A DNA stretch of 64,000 bases from JANMDS01 sp031430575 (lineage in GTDB: Bacteria > Pseudomonadota > Gammaproteobacteria > Burkholderiales > Casimicrobiaceae), in contig JANPBT010000062.1 in assembly GCA_031430575.1 (NCBI GenBank), positions 248,001 through 312,000 on the forward strand, in the 5' to 3' direction. Position 1 is the first letter of the stretch. Each line of letters starts with the position of its first letter. The notes below the pieces were generated by a model, which searched no databases, was not told the origin of the DNA, and saw nothing but the letters and a program-made list of their open reading frames with translations. The translations under genes were made by a program, and so were the position numbers. Shown one piece after another: positions 58,605 through 64,000 of this stretch.

Positions 58605-59429
58605 ATGAAAAAGTATTTCGTAGGATTTGTCTTAACGGTATGTGCGAGTAGCGCTTGGGCGCTTGATCATTCCCACAAAGCATGGGATGGGTTGCTCAAA
58701 AAGCATGTCGTAGTGCTTGAAGGCGGTAAAGTGTCGCAAGTGCGTTATGCAGACTTTGTCAAAGATCGTGCGCAGGTGAAAGCGTATACCGATGAGCTCA
58801 GCGCAGTTGGCAAAGCCGAATTCGATAAGTATTCAAAAACGGAGCAAATGGCTTTTTTGATCAACGCTTACAACGCGTATACCGTCGAGCTCATTCTGGG
58901 AAATTACCCAGTCAAATCAATCAAAGATATCGGCAACGAGCTCTTTGACAATCGCTGGAAACGCAAATTTTTCAATTTACTGGGCAATCCGACTTCGCTT
59001 GATATGGTCGAGCATCAAATGCTGCGCGCAAAAGGCCGCTACGATGAGCCGCGCGTGCATTTCGCAGTGAATTGCGCCTCGATTGGCTGCCCGATGCTGC
59101 GCGAAGAAGCTTTCGTTCCCGGCAGGTTAGATGCCCAGCTCGAAGAGCAAACCGTGCGCTTTCTGTCTGACCGTTCGCGCAATCGTTTCAACAAAGAAAA
59201 GGGCGCGCTTGAAGTGAGCAAGATTTTTGACTGGTTTGGCGACGACTGGAAGAGTGGCTACAAAGGGATCGGTAACGCCGGCGCTGTGAGCTCGCGCGAG
59301 CAATATTTCGGGCGTTACGCAAATCTGCTCACCGATGATGAAGCTGGTCGCGCGGCGATTAGGGAAGGTAAAGTTTCCCTTGGATACTTAAATTACGATT
59401 GGGCCATTAACGACGCGCGCAACAAGTAG
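58605..59429 (+). CDS. DUF547 domain protein, exported
   Basis: A 274-residue protein from ATG 58605 with AAAGGA upstream. Signal peptide about 1-19 (ending SSAWA). DUF547 core: QMAFLINAYNAYTVELIL, SLDMVEHQMLRAKGRYDEPRVHFAVNCASIGCPML. The conserved Cys-Ala-Ser-x-Gly-Cys-Pro and catalytic-like Asn/His pattern hint at a transpeptidase or thiol fold; function unknown. A decayed dispersed motif (58558) lies 33 bases upstream. Confidence 0.88.
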   Translation: MKKYFVGFVLTVCASSAWALDHSHKAWDGLLKKHVVVLEGGKVSQVRYADFVKDRAQVKAYTDELSAVGKAEFDKYSKTEQMAFLINAYNAYTVELILGNYPVKSIKDIGNELFDNRWKRKFFNLLGNPTSLDMVEHQMLRAKGRYDEPRVHFAVNCASIGCPMLREEAFVPGRLDAQLEEQTVRFLSDRSRNRFNKEKGALEVSKIFDWFGDDWKSGYKGIGNAGAVSSREQYFGRYANLLTDDEAGRAAIREGKVSLGYLNYDWAINDARNK

Positions 59430-59459
59430 AGCGATGCGATTACGAGTTTTTGATGCACG

Positions 59460-59486
59460 ACGCCTGCAATGCAGGCGTTTGCTTTT
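59460..59486 (+). terminator. Terminator hairpin overlapping the ATP-grasp start codon
   Basis: ACGCCTGC / GCAGGCGT form an 8-bp stem with loop AAT, then TTGCTTTT, 30 bases after the DUF547 stop. The ATG at 59469 lies across the loop and second arm, so the same bases serve both, or the true start is further on. Confidence 0.65.
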
Positions 59487-60863
59487 CCCATTCCCGCAAA
59501 ACCTGCGGCGCAGATTAACGTTTATTCAACATTGACTAATCTTGCATCTCAAGAAAAAGTTGCGCTCATACTCTTTCCGCAGGATTGGGAATTGGTGCAC
59601 TTGCCGTATCTGCGCCGCAGGTATCCAAGTTTCGATTGGCAGTGTGCGGGTTTTGATCTTTTTAAATTTCCACATAACGCACAACTACTGTGGTTTGACC
59701 CTGAGAAGTTTGTTGAAAAGTTGATTGCGCAATTTGGCACACGGATCGCGGTGGTTTTAAGTACGCATGAGCAGTTTGGTGCGCTATGTGCCGCGCTTTT
59801 AAGCGAGCGACTCAAGCTGCCTGGCACGCCTGTTGATGCCGTGCTGCGCGCCCAACATAAAGCCATCGCGCGTGATCTGCACGCTAAGGCAATGCCCGGT
59901 GCGGTGCCGGTATTCCAGGTGTTTACGTTTGGGCAAGATGCTGTTGCCCAAGTTTCGCTGCCGTATCCGTTTTTTGTAAAACCCGTTAAGGCAGCATACT
60001 CCGTTTTGGCAAAAAAAATCGATTCACCTGCTGAGTTGCGTGCGCACACGGATTTCCCCGCTTTTGATCAATACATCATTCGTCGCCTAACGCTGCCTTT
60101 TAATCACATCGCGCGAAAGCGGCTCAACACCACTATCGATGGCGATTACATGATGGCCGAGACCTTAATGACCGGCGCGCAAGTCAATGTCGATGGGTTT
60201 GCATGCCAAGGAGAGATCACGATTTTGGGCACCATTGATGCTGTGATGTATCCGGGCACCCATGCCTTCATGCGCTTCGAGCTGCCTTCGCGCTTATCGC
60301 AGGCCGCGATTGAGAAGTGCGAAGCGCTCGCATGCGCAGCATTAAAAGCGCTGGATTTCGCGCATGGAATATTCAATGTTGAGCTCTTTTGGGATGAAGC
60401 CACGCAGCGCGCTTCAATAATCGAAGTGAACCCGCGCATGGCCGCCCAATTTGCTGATCTCTATGAAAAAGTGCACGGTATTAATCTTTTTGAGATGCTC
60501 ACTGAATTGAATTTGGGGCACGCGGTGAAATGGCAACCTTACGCCGGCCAGTATGGTGCGGCGGCGAGCTTCGTCTATCGCGTTTTTGATGAAACGCCGA
60601 AATTTCCGCCCTCTGGTGTGCAGCTTGAAAATCTGCGCCGCAGGTATCCCGATGCAATCTTTACCGCTGATTTTAAGTATGGTGCGTCGCGCACGCGTGA
60701 ACAGCGCTGGCTCGGCTCGCACCGCTACGCACTGCTCAACCTCGGTGGCAAGGATCACGATGATTTAATGGTGCAATTTGCGCGTGCGAACGCTGACTTA
60801 AATTTTGACATCGCCCCAACCGGCTTAAAAGGAGTTTTACATGCGTTACGCCGCGCGGTGTAG
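59469..60863 (+). CDS. ATP-grasp domain protein
   Basis: A 464-residue protein resembling carbamoyl-phosphate-synthase-type ATP-grasp ligases. ATP-binding elements: PYPFFVKPVKAAYSVL (Lys), GDYMMAETLMTGAQVNVDGF, GIFNVELFWDE and IIEVNPRMAAQFADLYEKVHG with the metal-binding Glu and Asn. It should ligate an acid and an amine using ATP; substrates unknown. Three motif copies lie in the gene: at 59499 (KPAAQI, altered), 59610 (LRRRYP) and 60633 (LRRRYP). Start uncertain because the ATG lies in a hairpin. It overlaps the DUF3047 gene by 23 bases. Confidence 0.83.
   Translation: MQAFAFPIPAKPAAQINVYSTLTNLASQEKVALILFPQDWELVHLPYLRRRYPSFDWQCAGFDLFKFPHNAQLLWFDPEKFVEKLIAQFGTRIAVVLSTHEQFGALCAALLSERLKLPGTPVDAVLRAQHKAIARDLHAKAMPGAVPVFQVFTFGQDAVAQVSLPYPFFVKPVKAAYSVLAKKIDSPAELRAHTDFPAFDQYIIRRLTLPFNHIARKRLNTTIDGDYMMAETLMTGAQVNVDGFACQGEITILGTIDAVMYPGTHAFMRFELPSRLSQAAIEKCEALACAALKALDFAHGIFNVELFWDEATQRASIIEVNPRMAAQFADLYEKVHGINLFEMLTELNLGHAVKWQPYAGQYGAAASFVYRVFDETPKFPPSGVQLENLRRRYPDAIFTADFKYGASRTREQRWLGSHRYALLNLGGKDHDDLMVQFARANADLNFDIAPTGLKGVLHALRRAV
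59499..59513 (-). repeat. Dispersed motif, penultimate base T
   Basis: At the start of the ATP-grasp gene, read as KPAAQI; first 13 bases exact. Confidence 0.8.
59610..59624 (+). repeat. Dispersed 15-bp motif, exact copy 28
   Basis: Inside the ATP-grasp gene, read as YLRRRYP. Confidence 0.95.
60633..60647 (+). repeat. Dispersed 15-bp motif, exact copy 29
   Basis: Inside the ATP-grasp gene, read as NLRRRYP. Confidence 0.95.
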
Positions 60864-61566
60864 TGGATTGCTATCGGGTGTTGTCGCCGCCGTTGTCGCC
60901 GGTGCTGTGGCTGCAACTGACGTTGCACCATTTGCCGATGACGCGGGCAACATCAATGGGAAGTGGCAGCCGTTTTCGTTTGCAAAAGTGGAAACGCCAT
61001 CGCGCTACAAAATCATCCTAGATTCCGCCAACGGCGCGGTGCTGCAAGCGACCGCAGAGCGGGGCGCTTCAGCGCTGCGCTTCGCGCTTAATCAGAGTGC
61101 AACCGATGCTCCGAGCCTGAAATTTTCGTGGCGGGTCGGGCTGCTACCGACGGGCACAAACGCGCGCGAGAAATCGGGTGACGACTACGCTGCGCGACTT
61201 TATGTGACCTTTGCTTACGATCCGCAAAAGGTCTCTGCGCTCACCCGCGTAGAGTATGGTTTGGCGAAATCGCTTCATGGCGCGTATCCGCCGCATTCCG
61301 CGCTGAACTATATCGTTGAGCCCAATCTCCCGGAAGGGACGATCATTGCCAATCCGTTTACCTCACGCGTAAAAATGATCGTGGTCGACAACGGCAAGCG
61401 CCTTGGTGAATGGCGCAGTTTCGAGCGCAATATCGTCGCTGACTACATCAAGGCTTTTGGAGTGCCGCCACCGACTAACCTTTCCGGCATCGTGGTCATG
61501 ACCGATGCCGACAATACCGGAACGCGGGCTGAGGCTGCGTATGGCGCGATTTCTCTAACGAAATAG
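60841..61566 (+). CDS. DUF3047 domain protein, exported
   Basis: A 241-residue protein with signal peptide (about 1-25, ending GAVAA). ATG 60841 has AAAAGGAG 7 bases upstream. Family elements: LKFSWRV, DDYAARLYVTFAYDP, LNYIVEPNLPEGTIIANPF, RNIVADYIKAFGVPPPTNLSGIVVMTDADNTG. The function of DUF3047 is not known. Tight overlap with the ATP-grasp gene implies a shared pathway. Confidence 0.88.
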   Translation: MRYAARCSGLLSGVVAAVVAGAVAATDVAPFADDAGNINGKWQPFSFAKVETPSRYKIILDSANGAVLQATAERGASALRFALNQSATDAPSLKFSWRVGLLPTGTNAREKSGDDYAARLYVTFAYDPQKVSALTRVEYGLAKSLHGAYPPHSALNYIVEPNLPEGTIIANPFTSRVKMIVVDNGKRLGEWRSFERNIVADYIKAFGVPPPTNLSGIVVMTDADNTGTRAEAAYGAISLTK

Positions 61567-61625
61567 CGGGAGAGATTCGCTTATGCCGCGCTCGTCGTAA
61601 TCGCTGCACGTGACAAAATCAGCAG

Positions 61626-62825
61626 ATGAGCTATTTTTCCAGCGCGCAAGAGCGCAAAACGACGATCTTGCTGGCACTGTGCCAAGGGTTTTTGTTGACC
61701 AATACCGTAATTTTGATGGCGGTAAACGCGCTTACTGGCTACATGCTCGCCGAAAACAAATCGCTCGCAACCTTACCGTCGATGACCTACGTCATCGGCT
61801 CAGCGCTCGCTGCAATGCCAGTCTCAGCATGGATGCGCAAGGTTGGCAGGCGCACCGCCTTCATGCAATTTGCCTGCTTCGCAATTTTGGGCGCACTCAT
61901 CTGCGCGTGGGCGGTGAGCATTCGCAGCTTTGCGCTGCTTTGCCTCGGCACTTTTTTCATCGGCTGGTATACTGCCTCTGGCGCGCTTTATCGCTTTGCC
62001 GCTGCTGACGCGGCAACCCCCGAAAACAAAGCGCGCGCCATTTCGTTCGTTTTGATTGGTGGAATTTTGGGCGGGTTGATCGGCCCAGAAAGCTCAAAAA
62101 TCACAAAAGACTGGTTGCCCGTGACCTTTGCAGGTACCTATCTCTCGCTCACATTTTTTGCGGTTGTTGCCATTGCTATTCTCTCGCGGCTCTCGATACC
62201 TGCGGCGCAGATTTCGGCCTCTGACGTCCCGGCACGACCACTTTCTGAAATTATTAAGCAGCCTGCGTATTTCGTTGCGATGCTCTCGTCTGCCCTCGGC
62301 TACGGCGTGATGAATCTGCTTATGGTTGCAACGCCTTTGGCAATGGGTTTTTGCGGCCACCCATATAAAGAGGCGGTCTTTGTGTTGGAGTGGCATATCG
62401 TGGGGATGTTCTTACCGTCGCTCTTTACCGGCTCGCTCATCAAGCGATTTGGTGTATTCAAAATTATCATTTGCGGCGCATTGCTCAATTTCGTCGCCAT
62501 CGCGATCAATATTTCTGGAACTGAGGTGGCAACCTTTTGGTTTGGACTTTTCGTGTTGGGCGTCGGCTGGAATTTCATGTACATCGGCGGCACCACGTTG
62601 CTTACCGAGAGCTATCGCCCGAGCGAGAAAAATAAAGCGCAAGGGCTCAATGATGCGCTCGTATTTGCCACGATGGCGGTCTCGTCATCTTCGTCTGGCG
62701 TGTTGGTCAATACCGCAGGCTGGTTGAAGCTTAATCTGGTGGCGATCCCATTCATTGCGTGTGCACTGCTCGTTGTTATGGCGTTGATGATGCAGCGGGC
62801 GCGGTTGCAGAAAGTGAATCTATGA
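61626..62825 (+). CDS. MFS transporter
   Basis: A 399-residue membrane protein with about twelve helices. The MFS loop after helix 2 is MRKVGRRTAFMQ, and a second repeat begins near residue 210. It resembles the uncharacterised MFS group next to ATP-grasp/DUF3047/DUF3530 genes. An exact motif (62196-62210) writes LSIPAAQISASD in the cytoplasmic loop between the two halves, the most permissive part of such proteins. The stop overlaps the next start. Confidence 0.9.
   Translation: MSYFSSAQERKTTILLALCQGFLLTNTVILMAVNALTGYMLAENKSLATLPSMTYVIGSALAAMPVSAWMRKVGRRTAFMQFACFAILGALICAWAVSIRSFALLCLGTFFIGWYTASGALYRFAAADAATPENKARAISFVLIGGILGGLIGPESSKITKDWLPVTFAGTYLSLTFFAVVAIAILSRLSIPAAQISASDVPARPLSEIIKQPAYFVAMLSSALGYGVMNLLMVATPLAMGFCGHPYKEAVFVLEWHIVGMFLPSLFTGSLIKRFGVFKIIICGALLNFVAIAINISGTEVATFWFGLFVLGVGWNFMYIGGTTLLTESYRPSEKNKAQGLNDALVFATMAVSSSSSGVLVNTAGWLKLNLVAIPFIACALLVVMALMMQRARLQKVNL
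62196..62210 (-). repeat. Dispersed 15-bp motif, exact copy 30
   Basis: In the central loop of the MFS transporter, read as SIPAAQI. Confidence 0.95.
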
Positions 62826-63589
62826 ACCACAAAAGATCACTCAAAACGGTGCAAATCTGCGCCGCAGGTATTCTCGGTCTGATGATGAGTTTCGTGTCTT
62901 TCGCGCAAGATTTCGAGCGGGAAGCCCGCTGGCGTAGTGAGATTGAGCCCGCAGTTATTGTTGGCGACGTGGTCGATCTGGCAGTGGGCACGCGTAAAGT
63001 GTTTTCAATCTTTACCGAAGGTGCTCAAAAAAATGTGGCGGTAGTGTTGGTGCATGGCGTTGGTGTGCACCCTGATTTTGGGTTGATCAGCAAATTGCGC
63101 ACGCAGATCGCAGAGGCAGGCTATTCCACACTTTCCGTGCAAATGCCCGTGCTCGCAAAAGAAATCACCGATGCCCAGAAGTATGAAGCGACCTTTCCTC
63201 ATGCCGCGCAACGCCTTGATGCCGCCGCGGTCTGGTTGCGCGCAAAAGGCTTTAGCAAAATTGTGCTTGCGAGCCATAGTATGGGCGCATGGATGGCTAA
63301 CGTTTATCTTGAAAAAGCGGCCGCGCCCGTGCCTTACGTTGCGTGGGCTTGCATTGGCATTACCGGGCGCATCGGCAGCACGGGAAATTTCAACGGCCCG
63401 ATTTTGGATCTTTATGGTGAAAACGATCTAAAACCCACGCTTGACGCCGCTTGGCTTCGCAGAATCAAGCTCTGGACGCATGCAGGATCGCAGCGCGTGA
63501 TCGTGCCCGAGGCCAATCACTATTTCGACAGCAAAGAAGCATCGGCGACAAAAGCCATCGTGAGCTTCATCGCCGAAGTGAGTCGTTAG
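62822..63589 (+). CDS. DUF3530-type alpha/beta hydrolase, exported
   Basis: A 255-residue protein overlapping the MFS stop (ATGA). The signal peptide (about 1-27, ending SFVSFAQ) includes an exact motif copy, VQICAAGILG. Hydrolase elements: VLVHGVGVHPDFG, the nucleophile elbow ASHSMGAWMA (GxSxG variant SHSMG), ILDLYGENDLKP with the acid, and VPEANHYFDS with the His. Function unknown. Confidence 0.86.
   Translation: MNHKRSLKTVQICAAGILGLMMSFVSFAQDFEREARWRSEIEPAVIVGDVVDLAVGTRKVFSIFTEGAQKNVAVVLVHGVGVHPDFGLISKLRTQIAEAGYSTLSVQMPVLAKEITDAQKYEATFPHAAQRLDAAAVWLRAKGFSKIVLASHSMGAWMANVYLEKAAAPVPYVAWACIGITGRIGSTGNFNGPILDLYGENDLKPTLDAAWLRRIKLWTHAGSQRVIVPEANHYFDSKEASATKAIVSFIAEVSR
62857..62871 (+). repeat. 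Dispersed 15-bp motif, exact copy 31
   Basis: In the DUF3530 signal-peptide codons, read as ICAAGI. Confidence 0.95.
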
Positions 63590-64000
63590 TGCATGGGATT
63601 GATACGCCATCACCGTGGGTGATGCGCTTCGCGCAGCTTGTGCCGCATGGCGCGCGCGTGCTTGATTTTGCCTGCGGTGCAGGGCGACACGCGCGCTTTT
63701 TTGCGCAAGCGCGGGAAGCCTACGTCGTTGCCGTAGATCGCGACGCCGACGCGCTGGCTGGATTAGAGGCGGTTAATCGTGTGCACACACGCTGCCTCGA
63801 TCTTGAAGACGATCATTGGCCATTTGGAGGCGACGAAAAATACGATGCAGTGGTGGTAACGAATTACTTGTGGCGGCCTCGGTTTGATGATCTGCTCAAT
63901 CTTGTGAAGCCCGATGGCTTGCTGATCTATGAGACCTTCGCAGCAGGCAATGAAGCGTTTGGCAAACCGTCTCGGCCTGATTTTCTATTGCAGCCAAACG
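63589..64000 (+). CDS. Class I SAM-dependent methyltransferase, N-terminal part (cut by right edge)
   Basis: From GTG 63589, sharing one base with the previous stop (TAGTG), the frame stays open to the end of the window. The SAM site is RVLDFACGAGRHARFF, followed by VVAVDRDADALAGL (acidic end of beta2), CLDLEDDHWPF and DAVVVTNYLWRP (motif IV-like), then LVKPDGLLIYETFA. It resembles the tellurite-resistance-TehB-like small methyltransferases. About 137 codons are visible. Confidence 0.87.
   Translation, partial: MHGIDTPSPWVMRFAQLVPHGARVLDFACGAGRHARFFAQAREAYVVAVDRDADALAGLEAVNRVHTRCLDLEDDHWPFGGDEKYDAVVVTNYLWRPRFDDLLNLVKPDGLLIYETFAAGNEAFGKPSRPDFLLQPN

Noticed and set aside
8276..62871. The dispersed motif as a CRISPR, REP element or insertion-sequence remnant
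   Set aside because: Copies are not in arrays with regular spacers. The shared sequence is only about 15-22 bp, with no longer conserved body, no target duplications seen and no transposase in the window. Most intragenic copies appear to replace rather than interrupt codons.
8276..62871. The motif as a Chi-like or replication-polarity sequence
   Set aside because: Such sites are strongly strand-biased; here 17 plus and 14 minus exact copies are seen. A single window cannot exclude weak bias.
1..64000. tRNA, rRNA or prophage genes
   Set aside because: No cloverleaf with a TTCRANNY-type arm, no rRNA-like stretch and no phage structural or integrase genes were recognised by eye; a covariance-model search would be decisive.

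Overview
The window looks like chromosomal DNA of a betaproteobacterium, probably Burkholderiales-like. This rests on the gene families (a Bug/TctC tricarboxylate-type receptor, a feruloyl-CoA synthase cluster, the alaC-hom-thrC neighbourhood, the isoquinoline oxidoreductase pair iorAB, methylthioinosine phosphorylase) and on a sortable C-terminal anchor. It is inference, not a taxonomic match. The organism appears to be an aerobic heterotroph living on starch or maltodextrins and plant-derived aromatics.

Layout: 1-4.5 kb (minus) holds an iron-uptake-like block: a TonB receptor cut by the left edge, a small membrane protein, a PepSY protein and a DUF2325 protein. 4.5-5.8 kb has no confident gene. 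5.8-9.75 kb (plus) is a protocatechuate operon, pcaHGCDIJ. 9.9-12.2 kb (minus) has a tannase/feruloyl-esterase-like lipoprotein and a MarR regulator. 12.2-28 kb is a maltodextrin locus: pullulanase, binding protein, two permeases, alpha-glucosidase and MalK-type ATPase on the minus strand, a divergent alpha-amylase and cupin_4 protein, then a tryptophan-halogenase-family flavoprotein and a large TonB receptor. Repeated CAATCGATTG-type sites, probably LacI-family operators, connect this locus. 28.3-35.9 kb is a hydroxycinnamate (ferulate/coumarate) CoA-dependent cluster whose product should feed the pca genes. 36-42 kb holds a GT81 glycosyltransferase/HAD fusion, a glycine-zipper protein, methylthioinosine phosphorylase, deformylase, a lipoprotein, an exosortase-type surface protein and an Mth938-like protein. 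42-49 kb is alaC, a GNAT, hom and thrC, with a small accessory cassette (broken lipoprotein, HsdR_N nuclease, VapBC) between hom and thrC. 49-64 kb is iorAB, nudC, an aspartoacylase-like enzyme, argE-like, lipocalin, SET protein, a VTT-flavoprotein fusion, DUF547, ATP-grasp, DUF3047, MFS, DUF3530 and a methyltransferase cut by the right edge.

The outstanding feature is a dispersed 15-bp motif, CTGCGCCGCAGGTAT. I located 31 exact copies (37 if the last base is free) plus decayed ones, 17 plus and 14 minus among the exact copies, about one per 1.5 kb from 8.3 to 62.9 kb. It lies both between and inside unrelated genes, where it writes recurring peptides such as IPAAQI, ICAAGI, LRRRYP and SAPQV, and it is open in all six frames. 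Inverted pairs form hairpins, at least one a textbook terminator. It is absent from 1-8.2 kb and from 42.0-47.3 kb, which includes the accessory cassette. Density, lack of strand bias, terminator pairing and A/T-rich flank all resemble the DNA uptake sequences of Neisseria and Pasteurellaceae, but the motif is not one of the uptake sequences I know. Uptake or another genome-wide recognition function is a hypothesis; the repeat family itself is seen directly.
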